64,000 nucleotides of DNA from Chryseobacterium polytrichastri (GTDB lineage: Bacteria > Bacteroidota > Bacteroidia > Flavobacteriales > Weeksellaceae). The DNA lies in contig NZ_FRAV01000008.1 of NCBI RefSeq assembly GCF_900142445.1, positions 107,489 through 171,488 of the forward strand. Direction: 5' to 3'. The notes under the pieces were generated by a model. That model worked only from the letters and a program-made list of their open reading frames with translations. It was not told the origin of the DNA and did not search any database. A program made the position numbers and the translations under genes. Below, in pieces: positions 43,237-52,218 of the stretch. Each line of letters opens with the position of its first letter. The stretch's first letter is position 1.

Positions 43237-44946
43237 ATGACTATCGTCAAAAGTATCCTCGTAGCCAGCTTTATTTTATTATCATCTTATTATTTGTACG
43301 CAGGTGAAAAAAATGAATATGCAGATATCAGAAAAAACTATGAAAATTTAATAAGAAATGATATTCGGGCGATTCCGTATATCAATGAGTATATTAAAAA
43401 AGCAAAAAAAGAGTTGGATTATCCTAAACTGGTACAGGGATATAGAGATGCGGTTCTTTACAATCCGTCGGAATATAAGAAATTGGCCTATGCAGACAGT
43501 ACCATTTATGCTGCTTTACGTTCTAAGGATGATGATTTAATAACGTATGCTTATTTAGGGAAGGGTATTGTGTATTATTTCAGTTTTAAAAAATTTAAAC
43601 CTGCCTTAGACCAATATGTAAAAGCTTATCGATATTCAAAAAATACAAAGAATGAATATCTTAAATATAAGGTGATTTACCATTTGGGAGTAGTGAAAAG
43701 TTACTTGGGGTATTATGAAGAAGCAATAGATCATTTTAATGAATGTATTGCATTTTTTGAACGGAAGACAAAAGATAAGCTACATCCTAATATACTGTAT
43801 GATCATCAGAGAGGATATCTGAATAGTTTACACCAGATTACCATATGCTATGGAAACTTACAGCAATATAGCAAGGCAGATAGCATCGTTACTGTAGCCC
43901 TCTCAAATATCGCAGACAATAAAGATTTTTTGCTTGAGAAAAGTTATTTTTTTAAGTCGAAAGGGATATTAAAGTTTTATCAGGATAATTATGAAGGTGC
44001 TATTGTAGATTTTCATCAGTCATTACCTGAGATCATTAAGACGGGTGATTTTGAATGGGTGTCTATTATCTACTTTTACCTGGGGAAATGTTACCTGAAA
44101 TATGATACGGAAAAATCAATCCGTAGTTTTCAGAAAGTAGATTCTATTTTTAACAGACATCATTTTGTAGTGCCTAGAATCAGAAGTAATTATGAATATT
44201 TAATCAATTACTATAAGAAAGAAAAGGATATTGGTCAACAGCTTTATTATACCAATCAGCTGTTAAAAGCTGATAGTTTGATCTCTAAAGACTTTACCTA
44301 TCTGTCTTCTAAAATTCATAAAGAATATGATCGACAGTCTTTGTTGGATGATAAAAAATATTTATTACAGACGAATCATAACAGAACACTTTTAACGATT
44401 ACCTTCTTCGTATTAACTTTTATTTTTTTACTTCTTTTTATACTGCATTATCGTAAAGAGCGGAATAGTACAATCAAATACAAATTGCTTCAGGAAAAAT
44501 TTAACGCTGCCAATAGCGTTGAAAAGGGTAAGGGAAAATCTCTTATTCCTGTTTCCGTATCCAAGAAAATGATTTTAAGTGTTGAGATTATAAAAGAGCT
44601 CACTGAGAAATTACATGCTTTTGAAAAAAATAATGAATTCATTCAGAAAGGACTGACTCAGAGAAAGCTGGCATTGAAACTAAAAACAAATACCTATTAT
44701 CTTTCTACGTTTATCAATGAAACGAAAGGCATTAATTTTAACCGATACATTGGAGAAATGAGAATCCATTATATTACCGTACTTATATATTCACATAAGA
44801 AATATCTAAATTATACTATTGAAGCATTAGCTGAAGAATGTGGCATCTCGACCCGACAAAGTTTTTCTGATCTGTTTTTCGAGTTTAATGGAATGCGGCC
44901 GAAAGATTTTATTCGCAAAAGGAAAGAAGAAGTAGATAATAGCTGA
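43237..44946 (+). CDS. TPR-containing membrane-bound AraC-type regulator
   Basis: 569 residues. Signal peptide ~1-22 (LVASFILLSSYYLYAG); TPR-like repeats ~100-350 (YKVIYHLGVVKSYLGYYEEA, YFYLGKCYLKYDTEKS); one membrane helix ~383-405 (LLTITFFVLTFIFLLLFILH); coiled region, then an AraC-type double HTH at ~465-565 (LALKLKTNTYYLSTFINETK, LAEECGISTRQSFSDLFFEF, GMRPKDFIRKRKEE). The layout is a periplasmic TPR sensor linked to a cytosolic DNA-binding domain. It is 16 bp upstream of rteC on the same strand and probably controls element genes or the adjacent operon. The ligand is unknown. Confidence 0.85.
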   Translation: MTIVKSILVASFILLSSYYLYAGEKNEYADIRKNYENLIRNDIRAIPYINEYIKKAKKELDYPKLVQGYRDAVLYNPSEYKKLAYADSTIYAALRSKDDDLITYAYLGKGIVYYFSFKKFKPALDQYVKAYRYSKNTKNEYLKYKVIYHLGVVKSYLGYYEEAIDHFNECIAFFERKTKDKLHPNILYDHQRGYLNSLHQITICYGNLQQYSKADSIVTVALSNIADNKDFLLEKSYFFKSKGILKFYQDNYEGAIVDFHQSLPEIIKTGDFEWVSIIYFYLGKCYLKYDTEKSIRSFQKVDSIFNRHHFVVPRIRSNYEYLINYYKKEKDIGQQLYYTNQLLKADSLISKDFTYLSSKIHKEYDRQSLLDDKKYLLQTNHNRTLLTITFFVLTFIFLLLFILHYRKERNSTIKYKLLQEKFNAANSVEKGKGKSLIPVSVSKKMILSVEIIKELTEKLHAFEKNNEFIQKGLTQRKLALKLKTNTYYLSTFINETKGINFNRYIGEMRIHYITVLIYSHKKYLNYTIEALAEECGISTRQSFSDLFFEFNGMRPKDFIRKRKEEVDNS

Positions 44947-44962
44947 AATTCAGTCGGTTAAT

Positions 44963-45838
44963 ATGGTTTTTGTAAATTTTCCTAAAAAAGGTATGGTTAC
45001 AAAAACATTTTTTAGAAAAATTGAAAAGCTTTGGGAAGAGTTAAATAAAGAATTGGCTCTTATTTCAGAAGAAACAGAACATATGATTCATGTTTCTGAA
45101 AAAGCACTGATCAAAATTGATGAAACAATTCGGGAAATAAAATCTGTTGTTACAGATCTTATCTTTGAAAGTATAGCAGAAGAAGTTTATTTTTTCAAAA
45201 GTATAAAGCCTTTATTTCTTTCAAAATTTATCTATTATTCAAAAATACTCAGTATTGAGACCTCACAACCCTCTGCAGGAAAGAAAGAACTTCGAAAGTA
45301 TTATGAAAACGAACTTTTAAAACTGAAACGGTATCACTCAGAACATAAGGATTTTTATATTTATTACCATCGCAATGCCACCTATCTGGATCACAAATAT
45401 TTTGTCCGCGGATCCTATGACCTGACTATGGAATTATCTTCCAATCTTTATAATTTTGATGAATATTTTACCACTTCTCATGATGGGATGATCTCCCAGA
45501 TTATGGCTAACGAAATGCTTGAAGTATATCTATTGGACAAGATCAATGCTATTGGACAGCTTCCGCTCAATACAATTGCTCAATTTCCTTTGTCATGGTC
45601 GGCGTCTAAAGTTTCATTAGTGGAACTCTTGTATGCTCTTCACCAGACCAATTGTTTTAATGGAGGAAATATTGAATTTAGTGAGGTTATAAAAGCGACT
45701 GAAAAATTGTTTAAAGTGAATTTAGGCAATCCTTATAAAACAATAGGGGAAATTAAGAGCCGAAAAAATAACCGGACTAAATTTCTAACGATGCTTAATG
45801 ATCATCTCAATCAGCTGTTTCTGAGCAGTGATGAATAG
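44963..45838 (+). CDS. rteC: RteC-family regulator of conjugative transposon excision
   Basis: 291 residues matching RteC length. It has the helical N-terminus (FFRKIEKLWEELNKELALIS), the characteristic EVYFFKSIKPLFLSKFIYYS and LEVYLLDKINAIGQLP, and the C-terminal winged-helix region (FSLSWSASKVSLVELLYALHQ-like start, IGEIKSRKNNRTKFLTML). In CTnDOT, RteC activates the operon for excision (xis2c, xis2d, orf3, exc). Here the downstream genes have the same arrangement: HTH excisionase-like genes, a winged-helix gene and topoisomerase III. This supports the same role. Confidence 0.85.
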   Translation: MVFVNFPKKGMVTKTFFRKIEKLWEELNKELALISEETEHMIHVSEKALIKIDETIREIKSVVTDLIFESIAEEVYFFKSIKPLFLSKFIYYSKILSIETSQPSAGKKELRKYYENELLKLKRYHSEHKDFYIYYHRNATYLDHKYFVRGSYDLTMELSSNLYNFDEYFTTSHDGMISQIMANEMLEVYLLDKINAIGQLPLNTIAQFPLSWSASKVSLVELLYALHQTNCFNGGNIEFSEVIKATEKLFKVNLGNPYKTIGEIKSRKNNRTKFLTMLNDHLNQLFLSSDE

Positions 45839-45932
45839 AATGACATGTTATGTTTTCTTCCTAAAAAGCAATACGAACGAATAAGTATTTATTATAGACG
45901 TCTTTATCCATAGGCTGTATCAGACAATCGTA

Positions 45933-45943
45933 CGGTAGTACCG
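45933..45943 (+). promoter_or_regulatory. Short perfect palindrome in the rteC-excision gap
   Basis: CGGTAGTACCG is an 11-bp palindrome in the 169-bp gap before the first excisionase-like gene. RteC is expected to act in this gap, but the assignment is inference. Confidence 0.35.
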
Positions 45944-46007
45944 AAAAGCTACCAAAAGAAATTCTGTGGGATAATCAAAATTTGTCATATCAAACAATTT
46001 TGAAATT

Positions 46008-46307
46008 ATGGCAATATCTATTATCACAAAAGAAGACCTTCAGGAGTTTAAAACTGAATTGCTGGAAAGCATTGAAAAGTTACTTCAGGGTAACACATCA
46101 GAACAAAAATTATGGCTTCGGACCTCAGAGGTCAAAGAACTGCTTCATGTCTCTTCCGGAACTTTACAGAATATGAGGATCAACGGAACTTTATCCTACA
46201 GTAAAGTAGGAGGGATGCTGTATTATAATTATAAAGACATCCAGAAATTAATGATGGATTTCAAACGTTCACCGATAATCAATACTCATGGAAAAGACGA
46301 AAGATAA
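46008..46307 (+). CDS. Excisionase-like helix-turn-helix protein
   Basis: 99 residues. N-terminal helix (EDLQEFKTELLESIEKLL) followed by a MerR/excisionase HTH_17 domain: WLRTSEVKELLHVSSGTLQN and MRINGTLSYSKVGGMLYY. The pattern matches Xis2c/Xis2d-type DNA-bending recombination directionality factors of CTnDOT-family elements. It overlaps the next gene by 20 bp. It probably helps excision of the original element; without an integrase nearby it may be inert. Confidence 0.75.
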   Translation: MAISIITKEDLQEFKTELLESIEKLLQGNTSEQKLWLRTSEVKELLHVSSGTLQNMRINGTLSYSKVGGMLYYNYKDIQKLMMDFKRSPIINTHGKDER

Positions 46308-46869
46308 AAATATCATTCTTTTTTTTGAAAGAATTATTGAAGATGATCGGCTACATCCTGCGCATATCAGCATGTATGTTTCTCTGTTTCAATTCTGGAC
46401 CTGGAATAGATTTGAGAATCCTATTTCTATTTCAAGAAAAAAAATAATGAAGGAGAGTAAAATCAGCTCTATTGCAACGTATCATAAATGCATCAAAGAG
46501 TTGAATCAATACGGGTATATCATGTACGAACCAAGCTATAATTCCTGTAAAGGTAGCTTGGTTACTATGGTAGATCCTAATCATTTCGGTATTCGGAAAG
46601 AGGGTGTTGAAACTAAAGTTTATCACGAGAATATCTTTTTGATTCCTCAAGTTTCAGAGGTTACGCTCTTTTTTTTAGAAAGGGATTTGAAGGTGGAGGA
46701 GGCTGAAGTATTTTATGCTCACTATCAATCTCAGGACTGGAAATTGGATCATCATGCAGGGAAAATGAAAAGCTGGCGGGCTGCTGCCAGATGTTGGATT
46801 ATGAAATTAAAAGATGAGGATCAACAGGTTGTCCTTGTACACACTACTCCTAAAAATGACTTCTCATGA
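46288..46869 (+). CDS. Winged-helix regulator/replication-like protein of the ICE excision region
   Basis: 193 residues. The N-terminal half is a probable winged-helix DNA-binding region (HISMYVSLFQFWTWNRFENP, ISRKKIMKESKISSIATYHK, CIKELNQYGYIMYEPSYNS). The C-terminal half (EEAEVFYAHYQSQDWKLDHH, MKSWRAAARCWIMKLKDE) resembles a helicase-loader-like tail, as in DnaD/transcriptional-regulator genes of Bacteroidota ICEs. It occupies the place of orf3 in the CTnDOT excision operon. The next gene overlaps by 4 bp (ATGA). Confidence 0.65.
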   Translation: MEKTKDKNIILFFERIIEDDRLHPAHISMYVSLFQFWTWNRFENPISISRKKIMKESKISSIATYHKCIKELNQYGYIMYEPSYNSCKGSLVTMVDPNHFGIRKEGVETKVYHENIFLIPQVSEVTLFFLERDLKVEEAEVFYAHYQSQDWKLDHHAGKMKSWRAAARCWIMKLKDEDQQVVLVHTTPKNDFS

Positions 46870-47177
46870 ACATAGACAGAGTGGAGTTTTTAGGATGGAT
46901 GGAACGTATTATGAAACGTTTTGATATTCTTGGAGAGGATATCAAGGGTTTTAAAGATCCGCATCATACGATTGATGGTGAAGAACTTTTGGATAATCAG
47001 GATGTATTGCAACTGTTGAAAATTAGCAGCCGTTCTCTTCAGCGTTATCGCTCTTCAGGTAAACTTCCATATTATACGATCAGTGGTAAATTATATTACA
47101 AATTATCTGATGTTCATCAGTTTATCAGACAGGGGTTTTCCAGATCAGTGCAAAGAGCCGGGACAAAGACAGACTAA
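46866..47177 (+). CDS. Second excisionase-like helix-turn-helix protein
   Basis: 103 residues with an HTH_17 domain: DVLQLLKISSRSLQRYRSSG, KLPYYTISGKLYYKLSDVHQ. N-terminal helix carries charged residues (VEFLGWMERIMKRFDILGED). It is related to the 99-residue protein two genes upstream, matching the two paralogous Xis factors in CTnDOT. Translationally coupled to the preceding gene. Confidence 0.75.
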   Translation: MNIDRVEFLGWMERIMKRFDILGEDIKGFKDPHHTIDGEELLDNQDVLQLLKISSRSLQRYRSSGKLPYYTISGKLYYKLSDVHQFIRQGFSRSVQRAGTKTD

Positions 47178-47255
47178 TTGTTCCAGGCAAAGACGAGTCT
47201 ATGTGGTAAGGTTCTCTGGGTATTAGCTTAGGACCAAATTATAAAATCATCTGTT

Positions 47256-48689
47256 ATGAATGAATTAGAATCATCTGCACCTGAAATCGCTGACCAGCTT
47301 TCTGATATTGTATTGGTTTTCAATAAGGAGAAAATGAAAATTGAAGCAGTTAAAGGGATAGGGCAAAATGGAGAACTGGAAACTGTCTCGCCAGATAAAA
47401 ACCATCAGAATCAGTTTATGAAAATTGATAAAACCGGAGATTTTTTCTCCAATTTCTTTTCTAATTTTCTAAGCCAGCTTAAAAATCCCACCCAATTTTC
47501 ATTCTTTAAAGTTCCTGCTCCTATCGCCATTGAGGTGGCTGATGAACTACAGAAAGCAGCTTTAGATTCCTCTGAAGAAAGTAAGGAAGTCTTTGCGAAG
47601 TATGAGATTAACACAAAACAAGAAATTAACAAACAACAAAAACAAAATAAAATGGAAAATTCACCCAACACACCAGAGGCCAATGAATATCGTTACAAAG
47701 CAGAAGATATTGATTGGAAAACCATGAATAATCTTGGATTGAATCAGGAAAAACTTGAGAAGCTGAAAATATTGGAACCTTTACTCAAGGGCTACAAAAC
47801 CAATGATCTTGTTTCAATAAGCCTTAATCTGGGCAGTGCTATTACACGAATGGATGCCCGACTTTCTCTTCAGCACAATAATGAAGGACAAGTAGTGGTT
47901 GCCATTCATGGTATTCGCAAGGAGCCTAGCCTCCAGTATCCCTTTTTTGGTCATGAATTTACGCAGGAAGATAAAGATAATCTGCTGAAAACAGGAAATA
48001 TGGGCCGGATTGTAGAGCTTGAAAATCTTAAAAGTGGCGAGAAAATTCCTTCTATTATCAGTATTGACCGATTAACCAATGAGCTGATTGCTCTTAGAGC
48101 AGAGAAAATTAAAATTCCTCAGGAGATCAAAGGGATTAAACTGACGGATGAGCAGCAGCAGAATCTTATGGAAGGGAAGTCGCTGTATCTTGAAGGAATG
48201 ATCTCTACGAAAGGGAAACCTTTTAATGCGGAGGTACAGTTTAGTGCGGATAAAAGGTATGTGGAATTTTTATTTGATAATAACCTTCAGCATAAAGTGC
48301 AACAGACTCAAAATGATAAAGCTCCTAAGGTATTTAGAGGAAAAGAGCTTGATGATAAGCAGTATGATAAGTTTAAAGCAGGAGAGACTGTGTATGTTGA
48401 TGGGCTTATTGATAAAAAAGATCAGGAGTATAAAGGATATATAACTTTTAACAAAGATACCGGGAAAACTGAGTTTTCTTTTAGCAACCCTGCAGTATTA
48501 AAGGAAAATGCTAAGCCTTCTGAAGAGCATAAAACGCAGGTTGTAGTAAATTCGGAAGGTAAAGCAAATGAAGCAACAAAAAATACGAAACAGTCTTTGA
48601 AGTCTGGACAGAAAGATTCTGATGCTCCACAAAAGGCTGAAACTCAAAAACCGGTGAAAGCCAGATCAACCCAAAAGAAAATACGATGA
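47256..48689 (+). CDS. DUF4099/DUF3945 protein of conjugative elements
   Basis: 477 residues. An N-terminal ~110-residue part (IADQLSDIVLVFNKEKMKIE) is followed by a DUF4099 segment (~145-200: YKAEDIDWKTMNNLGLNQEK, LEPLLKGYKTNDLVSISLNL) and tandem DUF3945 repeats (MDARLSLQ, HGIRKEPSL, TGNMGRIV; then GKSLYLEGMISTKGKPFNAE and GETVYVDGLIDKKDQEYKGY). The C-terminus is basic and disordered. The family occurs next to TopB in Bacteroidota conjugative transposons; function unknown. It overlaps topB by 4 bp. The frameshifted copy at 15923 is its paralogue. Confidence 0.85.
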   Translation: MNELESSAPEIADQLSDIVLVFNKEKMKIEAVKGIGQNGELETVSPDKNHQNQFMKIDKTGDFFSNFFSNFLSQLKNPTQFSFFKVPAPIAIEVADELQKAALDSSEESKEVFAKYEINTKQEINKQQKQNKMENSPNTPEANEYRYKAEDIDWKTMNNLGLNQEKLEKLKILEPLLKGYKTNDLVSISLNLGSAITRMDARLSLQHNNEGQVVVAIHGIRKEPSLQYPFFGHEFTQEDKDNLLKTGNMGRIVELENLKSGEKIPSIISIDRLTNELIALRAEKIKIPQEIKGIKLTDEQQQNLMEGKSLYLEGMISTKGKPFNAEVQFSADKRYVEFLFDNNLQHKVQQTQNDKAPKVFRGKELDDKQYDKFKAGETVYVDGLIDKKDQEYKGYITFNKDTGKTEFSFSNPAVLKENAKPSEEHKTQVVVNSEGKANEATKNTKQSLKSGQKDSDAPQKAETQKPVKARSTQKKIR

Positions 48690-50752
48690 AATTAGTTATT
48701 GCGGAAAAACCTAGTGTCGGTAGAGAAATCGCTGCATTATTAGGAGCACATGAAAAGAAAGAGGGATATTTTTACGGGAATGGGTATAGTGTGACGTGGG
48801 CGTTCGGTCATTTGATCAGCTTGGCTATGCCTGAAGAGTACGGGGTGAGTGGGTTTACCAGAGAAAGACTTCCCATCCTGCCTGACCCTTTTATATTAAT
48901 AGTAAAAAAAATCAGGAAAGCTCAATTGTATGTTGTGGATCAGGGAGCAGCAAAACAGTTGAAAATTATTGATGGGTTAATGAAACAGTGTGAAAGTATC
49001 ATTGTGGCAACTGATGCAGGGAGAGAAGGAGAACTGATCTTTAGGTATATCTATGACTATCTGAATGGGAATAAACCTTTTGAAAGATTATGGATCAGTT
49101 CTTTGACAGAAAAAGCGATTCGTAAAGGATTTGAGAACGTAAGACCTGGACATGATTTTGACTCTCTTTATCAGGCAGGTTTAGGACGAAGCCGTGCGGA
49201 CTGGCTGGTGGGAATCAATGCTTCTCAAGCATTAAGTATCGCTGCCGGTTCCGGTATTTATTCTTTGGGGAGAGTGCAGACTCCAACATTGGCTTTGATC
49301 TGTAAAAGATATCTTGAGAATAGGAATTTTGCCATTCAACCATACTGGCAAATTCGAATAGAGCATAGAAAAGAGTATATTGATTTTACCTGTCTTTCAA
49401 AGGAGCAATGGAAGGATAAAAAGTCGGCTGATGATGTACTGAAATCTATTCAAAGAAAAGGGGTAGCCACTGTTATCACCGCCAAAACCAAAAGTATATC
49501 AGAACAGTCCCCCTTGTTATTTGACCTGACGGGCCTGCAAAAGGAATGCAATAAAAAGTTTAATTTTTCGGCAGAAGAAACATTGAATATTGCACAAAGC
49601 CTTTATGAAAAAAGGTTTATTACCTATCCGCGTACAGGAAGCTGTTGTATTCCTGAAGATGTATGGCCTGAAATTCCTCATTTGATCAGATGCATGCGTG
49701 AGAAAGAATCTTTAGCACAAGCTGTTGCAAAGATTATGTTAGGGCAATTGGCAAAGCGTATTGTGAATCCTCTTAAAGTAACGGATCATCACGGGTTATT
49801 GATCACCGATAAAATGCCTTCTGCACTTTCGGTGAAAGAATCAACTGTATATGATGTGATTGCTCTGCGTCTGTTAGAAGCAGTATCGCCTCCATGTCAG
49901 AAAGAGATTACTCATATTTTGACAGAAGTCAATCATTATGAGTTTTCTTGTAAAGGGGTCAGAATAAGGGAAGCAGGGTGGCGTAATATTCAGGGAGGTT
50001 TTGGTGAGGAGAATGAGGATCCAATACAGGAACTTCCTAGTCTTATTACTGGAGACGAACTTAAAATAAAAGTTGCAGGAGTATTGGAAAAAAAGACCCG
50101 ACCTCCTGTTTTATTTACAGAAGCAGGGTTGTTATCGGCAATGGAAAATTGTGGAAAAGGAATACAAATAGAGGAGGAGCGGAAAGTCCTTCAGGCTGCT
50201 GGTATCGGTACTCCAGCAACCAGGGCAGCTATTATTGAAACCTTATTTAAACGGGATTATATGATCCGTAAAAATAAAGCGTTGGTTCCTACTGAAAAGG
50301 GTCTCAAGGTTTATGATTTGATTAAAGACAAGAAAATTGCAGATGCTTCGATGACGGCTCAATGGGAACTTGCCTTACAACATATTGAAAATGGAGAATC
50401 GGATGTTGCTACTTTTCAGAAGGGTATAGAAGAGTATGTATCGGTTATAATAAGAGAACTTTTAGCTTGTTCTATTGCCCATGAACAGATTCCTGAACTT
50501 CTTTGTCCACGATGTAAAAAGCATCCCCTTTTACTAAGAGAAAAAGTGGTTAAGTGCTCCGATGAAAGTTGTGGTTGGTTGCAGTTTAGAATGATTTGTG
50601 GTAAGCAGTTGAAGGTAAAAGATATTAAGGATCTCATTGATCATAAAAAGACTTCTTTGATCAAAGGAATGAAAAGTAAAGCGGGGAAGAAGTTCGATGC
50701 ATTTATAGTAATGAATGATCAAGGGGAAACTTCTTTTATGTTTGAAAAATAA
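48686..50752 (+). CDS. topB: DNA topoisomerase III (type IA)
   Basis: 688 residues, full length. Toprim: MKLVIAEKPSVGREIAALLG and IIVATDAGREGELIFRYIYD. Active-site Tyr314 in KRFITYPRTGS. SRADWLVGINASQALSIA and GRVQTPTLALI are typical. The C-terminal end has a Cys4-type zinc ribbon (LLCPRCKKHPLL ... VKCSDESCGW). It relaxes and decatenates single-stranded DNA by cutting one strand. In CTnDOT the homologous exc gene lies in the excision region; in this element it is the last gene, and the mobilisation genes that would normally follow are missing. Confidence 0.95.
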   Translation: MKLVIAEKPSVGREIAALLGAHEKKEGYFYGNGYSVTWAFGHLISLAMPEEYGVSGFTRERLPILPDPFILIVKKIRKAQLYVVDQGAAKQLKIIDGLMKQCESIIVATDAGREGELIFRYIYDYLNGNKPFERLWISSLTEKAIRKGFENVRPGHDFDSLYQAGLGRSRADWLVGINASQALSIAAGSGIYSLGRVQTPTLALICKRYLENRNFAIQPYWQIRIEHRKEYIDFTCLSKEQWKDKKSADDVLKSIQRKGVATVITAKTKSISEQSPLLFDLTGLQKECNKKFNFSAEETLNIAQSLYEKRFITYPRTGSCCIPEDVWPEIPHLIRCMREKESLAQAVAKIMLGQLAKRIVNPLKVTDHHGLLITDKMPSALSVKESTVYDVIALRLLEAVSPPCQKEITHILTEVNHYEFSCKGVRIREAGWRNIQGGFGEENEDPIQELPSLITGDELKIKVAGVLEKKTRPPVLFTEAGLLSAMENCGKGIQIEEERKVLQAAGIGTPATRAAIIETLFKRDYMIRKNKALVPTEKGLKVYDLIKDKKIADASMTAQWELALQHIENGESDVATFQKGIEEYVSVIIRELLACSIAHEQIPELLCPRCKKHPLLLREKVVKCSDESCGWLQFRMICGKQLKVKDIKDLIDHKKTSLIKGMKSKAGKKFDAFIVMNDQGETSFMFEK

Positions 50753-51061
50753 AAAAAAATAAAAGTAATTTTATGAGCAATCATTTGTTTAAACTAATCG
50801 TTTGTTATAATTGAGCTGCGTACAATACATTGAATAATCAATTTTTATTTTGTATTTCTATGTTAATATTTTTAATCTATTTAATCTATTTAGATATTTT
50901 TCGTCATATAATTCTTTTTATTATATTTATATCGATTCTCATCGTAATAATTAGTTTTCGCTTAATAGTTTTTATCCTCGGCTGTTGTCGGGGATTTTGA
51001 TTTTATAATACTTTATACCTGTTTTTATCGTTTTGAATTGTATTTTTTAAATGTAAAACTT
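50753..51061. other. Intergenic, right end of the ICE remnant
   Basis: AT-rich, with no frame or repeat recognised. The conjugative-transposon segment stops here without mobilisation genes or a visible attachment site. The possible terminator of the minus-strand TetR gene was not resolved. Confidence 0.4.
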
Positions 51062-51697
51062 TTATACATTATTTTTTTCTACGTATGCAAAGTTGATCAA
51101 TTCAACAACTGCTTTTTCGATCTCTGCTCTGCCTTTATCTGTTTTCATATCAATACCGCAAAACTTGTTGGCATTGTATCCTGTATAAAGATTTAAGTAG
51201 TAAGCTCCAGAAATAATTAAAGCCATAATTGCTCGGTATCTAGTAGCATTCTCACCAAAATGAGGATCGGTAATATGTTGAAATAATACATCTCCTACTT
51301 CTTCTCGCTGTTCTACTAATTTTCTAAGAATAGGTTTGCTTTCTGAAAGTTCCCAAAGAATAATCTTTTGAAGTTCCTTGTTCTTCTTCAGATTTTCGAA
51401 CTGGTTAAGTACTGCAATTTTAGAAAGCTCTTTACCGCCGTCAGAAAGATCTACTTCCTCCGTCTGATTAAACTTCGTCCAATAATCCTGAGACTTGATA
51501 TATTCGTCAATTAATTTATCAGTACTTCCAAAATATTCATAAATAAGTTTTTTATCAAAACCTGCAACATCTGCAATCTTACTTACTTTTAAACCTGAGT
51601 AACCTCTTACTTTTAAAATTTTACCAACTGCGGCAAGTAATTTTTGTTTAGTTTTTTCTTTATCTCTGATAGGACCTTGCACTACTTTTCTGGGCAT
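51062..51697 (-). CDS. TetR/AcrR-family regulator
   Basis: 211 residues. N-terminal HTH ~12-60: KEKTKQKLLAAVGKILKVRG, YSGLKVSKIADVAGFDKKLI and YEYFGSTDKLIDEY. The C-terminal ligand-binding part is helical (AIMALIISGAYYLNLYTGYN). It may sense a small molecule. It is transcribed leftwards with no gene in its operon. A perfect 43-bp palindrome at 51861-51903 and a 19-bp inverted repeat at 51934-51952 lie upstream and may be operators for it or for the adjacent S74 gene. Confidence 0.85.
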   Translation of the reverse strand: MPRKVVQGPIRDKEKTKQKLLAAVGKILKVRGYSGLKVSKIADVAGFDKKLIYEYFGSTDKLIDEYIKSQDYWTKFNQTEEVDLSDGGKELSKIAVLNQFENLKKNKELQKIILWELSESKPILRKLVEQREEVGDVLFQHITDPHFGENATRYRAIMALIISGAYYLNLYTGYNANKFCGIDMKTDKGRAEIEKAVVELINFAYVEKNNV

Positions 51698-51860
51698 ACT
51701 ATTGGTATTATTTTAATTTTTTTTGCAATATGCAATTTTTTGTTAATATCTTCAAACGTATTCAGCTTTTTATCATGATGTTTTTTCTCATGTATAGTCA
51801 TTAGGCTTATTTTATTATGTACAGCTTTTCCGGCAACAGAAGGGTAGTAAGCATGATTGG

Positions 51861-51903
51861 TTTAATAAAAGTAATTGAATATTATTCAATTACTTTTATT
51901 AAA
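51861..51903. repeat. Perfect 43-bp AT-rich palindrome
   Basis: Two 21-bp arms (TTTAATAAAAGTAATTGAAT... and its complement) around a single centre base, with no mismatch. It is far longer than a typical operator and not GC-rich like a terminator. Confidence 0.85.
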
Positions 51904-51933
51904 GAATAAGCACTAATCTTTATAGGAATTATA

Positions 51934-51952
51934 ACAATAGGTATACTATTGT
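51934..51952. promoter_or_regulatory. 19-bp inverted repeat
   Basis: ACAATAG and CTATTGT arms around GTATA, between the TetR gene and the S74 protein gene. Length and symmetry fit a TetR-type operator. Confidence 0.45.
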
Positions 51953-52218
51953 ACCTGGTCGCAAATCATCCATCCTTTTTTTGAGTGTAATAGTACTTTT
52001 TTTAGATTTATTTATTCGAGACCAAGATGCTTTTGGATACTAAATTTCGAAGACTTTTTAATTATAATGAATTTTTTTATGGCTGATTATGAGTTATTTG
52101 TGTGTTTTTATTTTTTTTTCAATATTTGGTGATTTATAATTTAATTAGTTAACTTTGATAGATAAGGAGTATGCAGAAAATCCTAAAGAGTACGCAAAAT
52201 CACTAATACCAAATTTTT

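Noticed and set aside
45982..46176. Frame overlapping the first excisionase-like gene
   Set aside because: It is the shifted reading of the HTH gene at 46008, which has the recognisable domain.
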